DNA of 64,000 bases from Pseudosporangium ferrugineum (GTDB lineage Bacteria > Actinomycetota > Actinomycetes > Mycobacteriales > Micromonosporaceae). Made by a program: the position numbers and the translations under genes. The stretch's first letter is position 1, and the number at the start of each line of letters is the position of its first letter. The stretch covers positions 62,001 through 126,000 of the forward strand of contig NZ_PVZG01000010.1 in the NCBI RefSeq assembly GCF_003002065.1. Direction: 5' to 3'. Below are positions 20,481-29,565 of the stretch, one piece after another. The notes beneath the pieces are model-generated. The model was given only the letters and a program-made list of their open reading frames with translations. It had not been told where the DNA came from and made no database searches.

Positions 20481-21553
20481 GACGCGACCGCCGCATACGC
20501 CCGGGCCAGCACCGACTCGTCGGAGACGGTGAGGATGCCGGGCCGGGCGAGGCCGTCCAGCACCACGAAGCGCAGGGTGTCCGCGCGGGCCTTCTTGTCG
20601 ACGCGCATCGCCGCCAGCAGGTCGTCCCAGGCGTCGGCCCGGTACGCCACCGGCAGCCCCAGCAGCGACAGCACGGCGCGGTGCCGCCCGGCGGTGGCGT
20701 CGTCGAGCCGGCCGGTGAGACGGCCCAGCTCGGCGGCGTAGATCAGGCCGACCGCGACCGCGTGACCGTGCCTCCACGCGTACCGCTCGTTCTTCTCGAT
20801 GGCGTGACCCAGCGTGTGGCCGTAGTTGAGGATCTCGCGCAGCCCCGACTCGCGCAGGTCGGTGCCGACGACGTGCGCCTTGACCCGGACCGCCCGCTCG
20901 ACCAGCTCGCGCAGCACGGCGCCGCGCGGGTCGGCCGCCGCCGCCGGGTCGCCCTCGACCAGGTCCAGGATCGCGGGGTCGGCGATGAAGCCGCACTTGA
21001 CCACCTCGGCGAGCCCGGCGACCAGGTCGTCGTGCGGCAGCGTGGCGAGCAGGCCGAGGTCGCAGAGCACGCCGGCCGGCGGGTGGAAGGCGCCGACCAG
21101 GTTCTTGCCCGCGGCGGTGTTGATGCCGGTCTTGCCGCCGACCGCCGCGTCGACCATGCCGAGCAGCGAGGACGACACCGGCACCCAGCGCACCCCGCGC
21201 AGCCAGCCGGCCGCGACGAAACCGGCGAGGTCGGTGACCGCTCCCCCGCCGACACCCACCACGGCATCCGTACGGGTGAAGCCGGCCGCGCCCAGCTCGT
21301 CCCAGCAGCGGGCGGCCACCTCGACGGTCTTGCCGGCCTCGGCGTCGGGCACCTCGATCGGCAGCGGGCGCACGCCGGCCGCCTCGAGCGCGTCGGCGAC
21401 CGCCTCGGCGCGTTGCTTCAGCGGCGGGGCGTGCAGGACGGCGACGCGCACGGCGCCGTCGAGCAGGCCGGGCAGCGCGTCGAGCAGACCGGCGCCGACC
21501 AGCACGTCGTACGGCCGCTCGCCGGGCACGGGGATTCGGGTCACGTCGTCCAT
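20477..21553 (-). CDS. aroB: 3-dehydroquinate synthase
   Basis: A 358-residue NAD- and metal-dependent cyclase converting DAHP to 3-dehydroquinate. VGVGGGAVTDLAGFVAA binds NAD; SSLLGMVDAAVGGKTGIN, the metal ligands in GLAEVVKCGF and ILNYGHTLGHAIE, and KKARADTLRFV are conserved. The ATG at 21553 (MDDVTRIPV) has GGAG upstream and gives the usual family length. In-frame ATGs at 21580 and 21604 would add residues reaching into the GGGGTTA repeat region and are less likely. It is divergent from the RHH/Clp-N gene. Confidence 0.93.
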   Translation of the reverse strand: MDDVTRIPVPGERPYDVLVGAGLLDALPGLLDGAVRVAVLHAPPLKQRAEAVADALEAAGVRPLPIEVPDAEAGKTVEVAARCWDELGAAGFTRTDAVVGVGGGAVTDLAGFVAAGWLRGVRWVPVSSSLLGMVDAAVGGKTGINTAAGKNLVGAFHPPAGVLCDLGLLATLPHDDLVAGLAEVVKCGFIADPAILDLVEGDPAAAADPRGAVLRELVERAVRVKAHVVGTDLRESGLREILNYGHTLGHAIEKNERYAWRHGHAVAVGLIYAAELGRLTGRLDDATAGRHRAVLSLLGLPVAYRADAWDDLLAAMRVDKKARADTLRFVVLDGLARPGILTVSDESVLARAYAAVAS

Positions 21554-21580
21554 CGGCTCCGATGCTAGTGCCGCCGACAT

Positions 21581-21613
21581 GGGGTTATAGACAGCTAACC
21601 CCATCCGGGGTTA
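21581..21613. promoter_or_regulatory. Three GGGGTTA half-sites between aroB and the RHH/Clp-N gene
   Basis: GGGGTTA occurs at 21581-21587 and 21607-21613, and its complement TAACCCC at 21596-21602. The first two form an inverted repeat with an 8-nt spacer; the two direct copies are 26 bp apart. The cluster lies directly upstream of the RHH/Clp-N start and just upstream of aroB. Ribbon-helix-helix proteins usually bind such short repeated sites, so autoregulation is inferred. Confidence 0.55.
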
Positions 21614-21622
21614 CATGTGGCC

Positions 21623-22324
21623 ATGCCGAAAATCAACGTGTACCTGCCCGACGACCTCGCCGAGGCCGTCCGCGACGCCGGCGTGCCGGTCTCGGCCATC
21701 TGCCAGCGGGCCCTGGAGGCGGCCGTACGCCGGGTCACGGCGATCCGCCGGACGGTCCTCGGCGACCTGGACCAGGAGCAGCTCGCCGCCCGCCTCCCGC
21801 ACTTCACCGCGCGTGCCGTGACGGCGTTGTCGCTGGCCACCGACCGGGCCCGGGAGACCGGCGCACCGAACGTGACCAGCGCGCACCTGCTGCACGGGAT
21901 GCTCGCCGAGGGCGGCAACCTGGCCCTGCAGATCCTCGGCGCGATGGACATCGACCCGGCCACGATCACCGTCCCGGCCGGCACCGAGCCCGCCGGGGCC
22001 GCCGGCGAGGGGCTGCGGTTCAGCACCCCCGCGGCCAACGTCGTGGAGCTCGCCGTCACCGAGGCGACGAGTCTGGGCCACAACTACGTGGGCTGCGAGC
22101 ACCTGCTCATCGCCCTGGCCGCCGAACCGGACGGGCTCGCCGGGCGCGCCCTCGCCGACCGGGGCGCCGACAGCCGGGCCACCCGCCGCGCGGTCGCCGC
22201 CGCCACCGCCGGGTACGCCCACCTGCGGGCGAGCACCCCGGCCCCCGAGGTGCTCACCGCCGTACGCGCGGAACTGGCCCCGCTGATCAGGCGGATCGAG
22301 GCGCTGGAGGTCAGCCGGGCTTGA
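21623..22324 (+). CDS. Ribbon-helix-helix/double Clp-N domain protein
   Basis: A 233-residue protein of unknown function. Residues 1-40 (PKINVYLPDDLAEAVRDAGV, then VSAICQRALEAAV) look like a ribbon-helix-helix DNA-binding domain with its N-terminal beta strand. Two Clp-N repeats follow: about 60-105 (LATDRARETGAPNVTSAHLL) and about 135-180 (LGHNYVGCEHLLIALA). Clp-N repeats normally sit at the front of ClpA/ClpC and bind adaptors or substrates, but no AAA+ ATPase part is present. An in-frame GTG at 21617 is an alternative start. It overlaps aroK convergently by 14 bp and lies among aro genes. A role as a DNA-binding Clp adaptor or substrate sensor is inference only. Confidence 0.88.
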   Translation: MPKINVYLPDDLAEAVRDAGVPVSAICQRALEAAVRRVTAIRRTVLGDLDQEQLAARLPHFTARAVTALSLATDRARETGAPNVTSAHLLHGMLAEGGNLALQILGAMDIDPATITVPAGTEPAGAAGEGLRFSTPAANVVELAVTEATSLGHNYVGCEHLLIALAAEPDGLAGRALADRGADSRATRRAVAAATAGYAHLRASTPAPEVLTAVRAELAPLIRRIEALEVSRA

Positions 22325-22817
22325 GCAGGCCGGCGAGCTCGGCGGCGAGGTCGCCGGGGTCGCGCCCGTCGGTCTTCACGGTGTGCGTGGCGACCGCCGC
22401 GTAGAGCGGGCGGCGCTGCTCCATGAGGTACTTCAGCGTCGCCCGCGGGTTGACGCTCAGCAGCGGCCGCCCGGCGCCGAGACCGACCCGCTTGACCGCG
22501 TCGGACAGCTCCACCGACAGGAACACCACCGTGTGCGCGCCCAGCGCGTCGCGGGTGCCGTCGTCGAGGATGGCCCCGCCGCCCAGCGCGAGCACGCCGT
22601 CGAACGACCCGAGCGAGGCGGCGATCGTCTCGCGTTCCAGGCGGCGGAACTCGTCCTCGCCGTCGTCGAAGAAGATCTCCGGGATCGGCTTGCCCGCCCG
22701 CTCCTCGACCAGGTGGTCGGTGTCGGCGAACCGGACGCCGAGCAGCGCCGCGAGGGCCTGCCCGACGGTCGTCTTGCCGGCGCCGGGCGGGCCCACGACC
22801 ACGGCCACGGGCGCCAT
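22311..22817 (-). CDS. aroK: Shikimate kinase
   Basis: A 168-residue kinase phosphorylating shikimate with ATP. The P-loop is VVGPPGAGKTTVG at about residues 8-20, the shikimate-binding segment is RFADTDHLVEERAGKPI, and LALGGGAI is the GGG motif. The lid contains RPLL and an Arg for adenine. The ATG shares one base with the aroC stop. Its 3' end overlaps the convergent RHH/Clp-N gene. Confidence 0.95.
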   Translation of the reverse strand: MAPVAVVVGPPGAGKTTVGQALAALLGVRFADTDHLVEERAGKPIPEIFFDDGEDEFRRLERETIAASLGSFDGVLALGGGAILDDGTRDALGAHTVVFLSVELSDAVKRVGLGAGRPLLSVNPRATLKYLMEQRRPLYAAVATHTVKTDGRDPGDLAAELAGLLKPG

Positions 22818-23995
22818 CAGCGGATCGGCAGACTGTCGAGGTAACCGGCGAGGTTGCGGCGGATCTCGGCCACCGAGTCGCCGCCGAACTTCTCGGTCGC
22901 GGCCTCGGCGAGCACCAGCGCCACCATCGCCTCGGCGACGACCGCGCCGGCCGGCACCGCGCACACGTCCGACCGCTGGTTGATCGCGGTGGCCGGCTCG
23001 CCGGTGACCACGTCGACCGTCTGGAGCGCCCGGTTCAGCGACGAGATCGGCTTCAGCGCCGCGCGTACCCGCAGGTTCTCGCCGTTGGTGATGCCGCCCT
23101 CCAGGCCGCCCGCCCGGTCGGTGACCCGCCGGACGCCGTTGGGCGTCGGGATGATCTCGTCGTGCGCGACCGACCCGCGGGACCGGGCCTGGGTGAAGCC
23201 GTCGCCGATCTCGACACCCTTCACCGACTGGATCGACATCAGGGCGGTGGCCAGCCGGGCGTCGAGCTTGCGGTCCCACTGCACATGAGACCCCAGACCC
23301 GGGGGTACGCCGTAAGCGAGCACCTCCACGATGCCGCCGAGCGTGTCCGCCTCCCTCTTCGTCGCATCGACCTCGGCCACCATCCGCGCGCTCGCCTCCG
23401 GATCCAGGCAGCGCAGCGGGTCGGCGTCGATCCGCTCGGCATCCTCGGGCACCGGGATCAGGCCCGCCTTCGCGGCGACGGGCCCCAGCTCGATGACGTG
23501 CGAGACGATGTCGATGCCCAGTGCCTGCTTGATCAGGGCCTTCGCCACCACGCCCACGGCGACGCGCGCGGCGGTCTCCCGGGCGCTGGCCCGCTCCAGG
23601 ATGGGCCGGGCGTCGGTGTGGCCGTACTTCTGCATGCCGGCCAGGTCGGCGTGCCCGGGCCGGGGCCGGGTCAGCGGCGCGTTGCGCGCCTGCGCGGCCA
23701 GCTCGTCCGGGTCGACCGGGTCGGCGGCCATGACCGTCTCCCACTTCGGCCACTCCGAGTTGCCGACGCGGATCGCCACCGGGCTGCCCAGCGTGAGCCC
23801 GTGCCGGATGCCGCCGACGATCTCGATCTCGTCCTGCTCGAACTTCATCCGCGCACCCCGGCCGTAGCCGAGGCGCCGGCGCGCGAGATCACGACCGATG
23901 TCCTCGCTCGTCACCCGCACCCCGGCGGGCACGCCCTCCATCAGGGCGACGAGCGCCGGACCATGGGATTCACCTGCGGTAAGCCAGCGCAACAC
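22817..23995 (-). CDS. aroC: Chorismate synthase
   Basis: A 392-residue FMN-dependent enzyme making chorismate from EPSP. Conserved parts are LTAGESHGPALVALMEGVPAG, the RRRLGYGRGARMKFEQD region, the RPRPGHADLAGMQKYGHTD motif with its two His, and ASARETAARVAVG. GTG start at 23995, giving VLRWLTAGESHG, the usual N-terminus. It is followed by aroK with a one-base overlap. Confidence 0.96.
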   Translation of the reverse strand: MLRWLTAGESHGPALVALMEGVPAGVRVTSEDIGRDLARRRLGYGRGARMKFEQDEIEIVGGIRHGLTLGSPVAIRVGNSEWPKWETVMAADPVDPDELAAQARNAPLTRPRPGHADLAGMQKYGHTDARPILERASARETAARVAVGVVAKALIKQALGIDIVSHVIELGPVAAKAGLIPVPEDAERIDADPLRCLDPEASARMVAEVDATKREADTLGGIVEVLAYGVPPGLGSHVQWDRKLDARLATALMSIQSVKGVEIGDGFTQARSRGSVAHDEIIPTPNGVRRVTDRAGGLEGGITNGENLRVRAALKPISSLNRALQTVDVVTGEPATAINQRSDVCAVPAGAVVAEAMVALVLAEAATEKFGGDSVAEIRRNLAGYLDSLPIR

Positions 23996-24072
23996 GAGTC
24001 ACAGTCTGGCATGCGGCGGTGGCACACCGCCGCCAGCCCACCACCGTCCCGCCAGCCGGACCGGCCCGGCCC

Positions 24073-24909
24073 TCAGCGGACGCCGGCGGCGGCGAGGAGG
24101 GCCTCACGCATGGCCCGCTCCGGCGCCGGGCGCACCCCGGTGAACTGCTCGAACTGCCCCAGCGCCTGGGCCAGCAGCAGGTCGAGCCCCGACACGACCC
24201 GCACCCCGTGCGACGCCGCCGCGGAGGCGAGCGGGGTCGGCCACGGGTCGTAGATCGCGTCGAAGAGCACCGTGCCCGGACGCCAGGTGACCTGCGGGGC
24301 CAGGCCGTCGGCCGCGCCCTTGGGGACGGTCGAGATCACCGCGTCGGCGTCGAACGCGGCCGGCGCCCCGGCCCAGTCGACGCCGGTCAGCGTCAGGCCC
24401 AGCGCCTCGGCGGCCGGCGCCAGCTCGGCGCGGGCCTCGGGACGGCGGGTCACCACGGTCACCCCGGTGGCACCGAGGGCGGACGCCGCGGCGAGCGCCG
24501 CCCGGGCCGTGCCGCCCCCGCCCAGCACCGAGACGGACGGCGAGCCGGTCAGGCCCGCGTCGGAGAGGACGCGGACCATGCCGGGCACGTCGGTGTTGTC
24601 CGCGAACCAGGTGCCGTCGTCACGGCGTACCAGAGTGTTGGCGGCGCCGGTCGCGAGCGCGACCGGCGACGCCTGCGCGGCCAGCGTCAGGGCCGTTTCC
24701 TTCAGGGGCATCGTCAGCGACAGCCCGGCCCATTCCGGGCCGAGACCGGCCACCAGCTGCGGCAGCTCGGCCTCGGCACACTCGATGGCCGTATACGACC
24801 AGTCGAACAGTCCCGCCGCGGCGAACCCCGCGGCGTGGATCACGGGCGACAGGGAGTGCCCGATCGGTTTGCCGCAGACGGCGGCCCGGCGGCCGGTGGG
24901 AGTTCGCAC
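24073..24909 (-). CDS. aroE: Shikimate 5-dehydrogenase
   Basis: A 278-residue oxidoreductase reducing 3-dehydroshikimate. The substrate site is VCGKPIGHSLSPVIHAAGF, the catalytic Lys is in LSLTMPLKETAL, and the Asp is in WFADNTDVPG. The nucleotide-binding loop reads VLGGGGTARAAL, close to the usual GAGGAARA. The C-terminal GLDLLLAQALGQFEQFTG is typical. It lies 10 bp after mltG in the same direction. Confidence 0.94.
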   Translation of the reverse strand: MRTPTGRRAAVCGKPIGHSLSPVIHAAGFAAAGLFDWSYTAIECAEAELPQLVAGLGPEWAGLSLTMPLKETALTLAAQASPVALATGAANTLVRRDDGTWFADNTDVPGMVRVLSDAGLTGSPSVSVLGGGGTARAALAAASALGATGVTVVTRRPEARAELAPAAEALGLTLTGVDWAGAPAAFDADAVISTVPKGAADGLAPQVTWRPGTVLFDAIYDPWPTPLASAAASHGVRVVSGLDLLLAQALGQFEQFTGVRPAPERAMREALLAAAGVR

Positions 24910-24919
24910 CCCACCGACC

Positions 24920-26107
24920 CTAGAGGACGCCGTTCTGCTTGGCCTTGTTGATGTTCCTCAGGTGCTGGTTGTAGTCACCGGTGAAGGCCGAGTGACCCTT
25001 CTTGTCGATCGCCACGAAGTACAGCCAGTCACCCTTCGGCGGGTCGAGCGCGCCCTTCATCGCGACCTTGCCGGGGTTGTTGATCGGCGTCGGCGTCAGG
25101 CCGTCCTTGCCGTGCAGCCGGTACGGGTTCTTGGTGTCGAACAGCTCGTCGTCGGTCATCTTGCCGGACGGCTTCGTCGGCCGGCCGGTGAGCTGGTAGT
25201 AGTAGTTGATGCCGACGTCGAACTCGAGGCACTGGCAGTGGAAGTCGTCGCCGTAGAGCCGGTTGTAGGCGACCCGCGCCACCTTCCCGAAGTCCTCCGA
25301 GTTGCCGCCCTCGGCCTGCGACAGCGACGCCACCGTCAGCACCTCGTACGGGCTGATGTTGCGCACCGTCTCGGCCTTCTGCACGAAGTCGAGCTCGTCC
25401 GCCACCTTCATGAAGTGCTGGACCATCAGCTGCAGGTAGTCGGCCGCCGTGCCCTTGGGCGGGAACTCGTACGTGTCCGGGAAGAGGAAGCCCTCGACGG
25501 ACTTGGTGACCTTCTGCCCGTCCGTACGGTTGAACCAGAAGTCCGGGATGCCCAGCGCCTCGGGGTTCTTGCCGGCGTTCTTGAACTCCGCCACCGGGAT
25601 GCCGGTCGCCTTCGACAGGATCGTGTAGACCTGGTTGGCCGTCTTCCCCTCGGGGATCGTGACACCCTTACTGACCCGCGCCTTCGGGTCGAGCAGCAGC
25701 GTCACCGCCTCCTTGGCGGCCATCTGCTTGCGCAGGTTGTACGTGCCCGACTGGATGTTCTTGCCCTTGGGGTTGGCGTCCGCGGCGTCGATGAAGGCCG
25801 CGGTGCTCTTCACCACGTCGGCGTCCACCAGGGTGTTGCCGATGTCGGTGAGGCTCGAGTTCTTGGCGATCTCGACCTGCACCGCGTCGGTGCCGGGGCC
25901 GTCGTAGTCGGCGGCGGTGAAGAAGCCCTTGATCTTCTCGTAGCCGAGGTATCCGCCGACGCCGAGGACGCCGAGCAGGATGAAGATCATGAGGAAGGCG
26001 ACGGCGGACTTGCCCTTGCCGCCCTTGGCGCCGCGAACGCCCCGCCGATGGCGAGGTTTGCCGCGTTCGATCTGCTCATCGAACGCCAGGTCCAGCTCGT
26101 CGATCAT
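24920..26107 (-). CDS. mltG: Endolytic transglycosylase MltG
   Basis: A 395-residue inner-membrane enzyme that cuts nascent glycan strands and sets their length. A basic cytoplasmic N-terminus precedes one transmembrane helix (about 34-56). The LysM-like part follows, then the YceG catalytic domain with FLFPDTYEF and the active-site Glu 266 in ASLSQAEGG, and ARVAYNRL. The ATG overlaps the ruvX stop (ATGA). The alaS-ruvX-mltG-aroE order is conserved in actinobacteria. Confidence 0.95.
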   Translation of the reverse strand: MIDELDLAFDEQIERGKPRHRRGVRGAKGGKGKSAVAFLMIFILLGVLGVGGYLGYEKIKGFFTAADYDGPGTDAVQVEIAKNSSLTDIGNTLVDADVVKSTAAFIDAADANPKGKNIQSGTYNLRKQMAAKEAVTLLLDPKARVSKGVTIPEGKTANQVYTILSKATGIPVAEFKNAGKNPEALGIPDFWFNRTDGQKVTKSVEGFLFPDTYEFPPKGTAADYLQLMVQHFMKVADELDFVQKAETVRNISPYEVLTVASLSQAEGGNSEDFGKVARVAYNRLYGDDFHCQCLEFDVGINYYYQLTGRPTKPSGKMTDDELFDTKNPYRLHGKDGLTPTPINNPGKVAMKGALDPPKGDWLYFVAIDKKGHSAFTGDYNQHLRNINKAKQNGVL

Positions 26108-26565
26108 CTCATCTGCCTCCGCTGTGCGTCCAGCCAGCTCTGCAGGATCTCCACCGCGGCCGCCTGGTCGACGACCGCCCGTTGCCGCTTGCCGCGGACT
26201 CCACGCTCGGCGAGCCTACGGGTTGCGACCACCGTCGACATCCTCTCGTCCGTGAGGACTACCGGAACCTGCCCGGCCGCATGTTCCAGCCGCTCAGCGT
26301 ACGCACGAATGTCGATGGCGGCATCCCCTTCGGCACCGTTGAGGCGCACCGGGAGACCCACCACGATCTGCACCGCCTCGTGCTCCCCCACCAGGCGGAC
26401 GAGCTCGGCAATGTCGCCGGGGACGGCGCCGGGCGCCGCCGCCATGTCACGGGGCACCGTGACCAGGGGGGTGGCCAGGATCCCGTCGGGGTCACTGAGT
26501 GCGACCCCGACGCGCACCTTACCGACATCAACACCCAGCCGCCTACCCCGCGGCAGCGCGTTCAT
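26104..26565 (-). CDS. ruvX: Holliday junction resolvase-like protein RuvX/YqgF
   Basis: A 153-residue RNase H-fold nuclease family member implicated in Holliday junction resolution and 16S rRNA 5' maturation. It has RRLGVDVGKVRVGVALSD with the first catalytic Asp, VVGLPVRLNG, and LTDERMSTV. The ATG at 26565 is chosen for the AGAGAGG upstream and normal length; the upstream in-frame stretch is Arg-rich and belongs to the alaS region out of frame. mltG follows with a four-base overlap. Confidence 0.94.
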   Translation of the reverse strand: MNALPRGRRLGVDVGKVRVGVALSDPDGILATPLVTVPRDMAAAPGAVPGDIAELVRLVGEHEAVQIVVGLPVRLNGAEGDAAIDIRAYAERLEHAAGQVPVVLTDERMSTVVATRRLAERGVRGKRQRAVVDQAAAVEILQSWLDAQRRQMR

Positions 26566-26581
26566 CGGTCCGACCTCTCTC

Positions 26582-29266
26582 TCAGGCAGCGTCGCCGACC
26601 GCCTTCTCCACCGCCGCCAGCAGCGCCGGCACCTGGTCAGCGGGGATGCCGCCGCCCTGCGCGAGGTCGGCGTTGCCGCCGCCGCGCCCCGAGAGCGCAC
26701 CCTTGACCAGATCCGCCGCGGACAGGCCACGGTTCTTCGCGACCGCATTGATCGCTACGATCAGTGACGCCTTGCCGTTCGACCGGGCCGCGACCGCGAC
26801 CACCGCGGGACGACCGTTGTCGATCTTGCCCCGAATCTCCTGCGCAAGGGTACGCACATCGTTGGTCGCCGCGCCCTCGGGTGCCTCGGTGCCGACGAAC
26901 GCCACGCCCCTCAGGTCCCTGGCCTGCGCGGCAAGCGCACCCGCCCCACCGAGCACCATCTGAGCCCGCATCTTCTCGAGCTCCTTCTCCGCGTCGCGCA
27001 GCGCCGTCACGGTCTGCTCGACCCGGTCGGCGACCTGATCGCCGGGGACCCGGAACAGCTCCGCGAGGCGGGTGACGAGGAGGTGCTCCTTGGCCAGGAA
27101 GCCGAACGCGTCGATGCCCACGAGCGCCTCGACCCGGCGTACGCCGGAGCCGATGGACGACTCGGTCAGGATCTTCACGAGGCCGAGCTGACCCGAGCGG
27201 GCGACGTGCGTGCCGCCGCAGAGTTCACGCGCGTAGTCGCCGACTTCAACCACACGGACCTCGTCGCCGTACTTCTCCCCGAACAGGGCCATCGCGCCGA
27301 GCCGGCGCGCCTCCTCCTGCGAGGTGATGAACGCATGGACTTCGAGGTCCCGCAGCAGCACCTCGTTGACCTGCTGCTCGACGTCGTGCAGCACGCCCGG
27401 CGACACCGCGCCGGGGGTGTTGAAGTCGAACCGCAGCCGGCCCGGCGCGTTCAGCGAACCCGCCTGGGTCGCCGACTCGCCGAGGAACGCCCGCATCGTC
27501 TGGTGGATCAGGTGCGTCGCGGTGTGCGACCGCGAGATCGCCTTGCGCCGGGTCACGTCGATCTCCGCGAAGCCCGCCTCGCCCGCGCGCACCTCGCCGC
27601 GCAGGACCCGCGCCTTGTGCACGATCAGGCCCGGGATCGGCTGCTGCACGTCGACGATCTCGACCTGGCCGGCGCCGACGTTGATCAGGCCGGTGTCCGC
27701 CTGCTGACCGCCGCCCTCGGCGTAGAACGGCGTGCTGTCGAGCACCAGCTCGACGTAGTCGCCCTCACCGGCCGCCTCGACGCGCGTGCCGCCGCTGCCG
27801 AGCAGCGCGCGCACCCGCGACTCGCGGGAGACCTCCGCGTAGCCGGTGAACTCGACCGGGCCGCCCGCATCGAGCACCGAACGGTACGCGGACAGGTCCG
27901 CGTGACCCGTCTTGCGCGCGGCCGCGTCCGCCTTGGCACGGTGCCGCTGGTCCGCCATCAGCCGGCGGAAGCCCTCCTGGTCGACACTGAGGCCCTGCTC
28001 CGCGGCGATCTCCAGGGTGAGGTCGATCGGGAAACCGTACGTGTCGTGCAGCTGGAACGCCTTGTCGCCGGGGAGCGCGCTGCCGCCCTTCGACTTGGTG
28101 TCGGTGATCGCCGTGTCGAGGATCGTGGTGCCCGCGCGCAGCGTGGACAGGAACGCCTCCTCCTCCGCGTACGCGTACGTGGAGATCCGGCCGAACTCCT
28201 CCGCGAGTTCCGGATACGACGGCGCCATGCAGTCCCGCGCCACCGGCAGCAGCTCGGGGAAGGTCGCACCCTGCCAGCCGAGGAGGCGCATCGCCCGGAT
28301 CGCCCGGCGCATGATCCGGCGCAGCACGTAGCCGCGGCCCTCGTTGGAGGGGGTGACCCCGTCACCGATCAGCATCAGCGCCGTACGCACATGGTCGGCG
28401 ATCACGCGGAGCCGCACGTCGTCCGGGTGGGACAGTCCGGCCTCGTGGCCGGAGTGCGCGCCGTACACCTTGCCGGCCAGCTCCGCCGCCCGCGCCAGGA
28501 TCGGCTTGACCTCGTCGATCTCGTACAGGTTGTCGACGCCCTGCAGGATCGACGCGACCCGCTCCAGGCCCATGCCGGTGTCGATGTTCTTCTTCGGCAG
28601 ATCACTGACGATCGTGAAGTTCTCCTTGCTCTTCACGTCGGTGATCTCGTACTGCATGAAGACGAGGTTCCAGTACTCCATGTACCGGTCCTCGTCGACC
28701 TCCGGGCCGCCCTCCTTGCCGTACGAGGGGCCGCGGTCGTAGAAAAGCTCGGAACAGGTGCCCCCGGGGCCGGGGATGCCCATGTGCCACCAGTTGTCCT
28801 TCTTGCCCCGGCGCACGATCCGCTCGGCCGGCACACCGGTGGTGCGCCACATCTCGGCCGCCTCGTCGTCGTCGAGGTAGACGGTGGCCCAGATCCGCTC
28901 CGGATCCAGCCCGAAGCCGCCCTTCTCCACGGGGTTCGTCGACAGCTCCCAGGCGAGCCGGATCGCCTCCGCCTTGAAGTAGTCGCCGAACGAGAAGTTG
29001 CCGTTCATCTGGAAGAACGTGCCGTGCCGGCTGGTCTTGCCGACCTCGTCGATGTCCGGCGTACGGATGCACTTCTGCACGCTGACCGCACGCTGGTACG
29101 GCGGGGTCCGCTGGCCCAGGAAGAACGGGACGAACTGCACCATGCCGGCGTTGATGAACAGCAGATTAGGGTCGTCGATAGCGGGCAGCGGGGCACTCGG
29201 CACGACCGTGTGCCCGTTGGCCTCGAAATGCGCCAGATAGCGCCGCTTGATCTCCGCCGTCTTCAT
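26582..29266 (-). CDS. alaS: Alanyl-tRNA synthetase
   Basis: A full-length 894-residue class II synthetase. The N-terminal catalytic domain begins EIKRRYLAHFEANGHTVVPS and has the motif 2/3 region. The editing domain carries the zinc ligands HTATHLIHQTM and CGGTHVARSG. The C-terminal DHHA1 domain ends with GRGGGNADLAQGGG. The ATG shares a base with the stop of the upstream DUF6167 gene. No T-box leader is seen, as expected from the overlap. Confidence 0.97.
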   Translation of the reverse strand: MKTAEIKRRYLAHFEANGHTVVPSAPLPAIDDPNLLFINAGMVQFVPFFLGQRTPPYQRAVSVQKCIRTPDIDEVGKTSRHGTFFQMNGNFSFGDYFKAEAIRLAWELSTNPVEKGGFGLDPERIWATVYLDDDEAAEMWRTTGVPAERIVRRGKKDNWWHMGIPGPGGTCSELFYDRGPSYGKEGGPEVDEDRYMEYWNLVFMQYEITDVKSKENFTIVSDLPKKNIDTGMGLERVASILQGVDNLYEIDEVKPILARAAELAGKVYGAHSGHEAGLSHPDDVRLRVIADHVRTALMLIGDGVTPSNEGRGYVLRRIMRRAIRAMRLLGWQGATFPELLPVARDCMAPSYPELAEEFGRISTYAYAEEEAFLSTLRAGTTILDTAITDTKSKGGSALPGDKAFQLHDTYGFPIDLTLEIAAEQGLSVDQEGFRRLMADQRHRAKADAAARKTGHADLSAYRSVLDAGGPVEFTGYAEVSRESRVRALLGSGGTRVEAAGEGDYVELVLDSTPFYAEGGGQQADTGLINVGAGQVEIVDVQQPIPGLIVHKARVLRGEVRAGEAGFAEIDVTRRKAISRSHTATHLIHQTMRAFLGESATQAGSLNAPGRLRFDFNTPGAVSPGVLHDVEQQVNEVLLRDLEVHAFITSQEEARRLGAMALFGEKYGDEVRVVEVGDYARELCGGTHVARSGQLGLVKILTESSIGSGVRRVEALVGIDAFGFLAKEHLLVTRLAELFRVPGDQVADRVEQTVTALRDAEKELEKMRAQMVLGGAGALAAQARDLRGVAFVGTEAPEGAATNDVRTLAQEIRGKIDNGRPAVVAVAARSNGKASLIVAINAVAKNRGLSAADLVKGALSGRGGGNADLAQGGGIPADQVPALLAAVEKAVGDAA

Positions 29267-29565
29267 CAGTGACCCTCCTGGGCGTGCCGCCCGTGTGAAC
29301 CGCCCTGCTCGTCGCGCAGGTCGGCGAACTTGTCCTCGTAGAGCTCCCCCGCCGCGAACGCCGCGTGGATCTCCTGCTCGCGCTCGGCCATTCCCTCGCG
29401 CACGTCCTCCACGAAGCTACGCAGGGACTCGACGAGACCGCCAGCCGATTCCGACAGCGACGTGGCGATGCCGGACGGGGTGAACTCGTTGGCCTTCCTC
29501 GTGACCTTGCGCACGACGATGGCGCCGACGGCCAGGCCCACGCCCAGCCAGAGCAACCGCTTCAT
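29266..29565 (-). CDS. DUF6167-type small membrane protein
   Basis: A 99-residue protein. One N-terminal transmembrane helix (LLWLGVGLAVGAIVVR) is followed by a helical, charged part (GLVESLRSFVEDVREGMAE) and a polar tail. Small proteins of this type are encoded between alaS and a DUF948 gene in many actinobacteria, which supports the call; the function is unknown. Its stop overlaps the alaS start by one base, so it is probably co-translated with alaS. Confidence 0.85.
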   Translation of the reverse strand: MKRLLWLGVGLAVGAIVVRKVTRKANEFTPSGIATSLSESAGGLVESLRSFVEDVREGMAEREQEIHAAFAAGELYEDKFADLRDEQGGSHGRHAQEGH

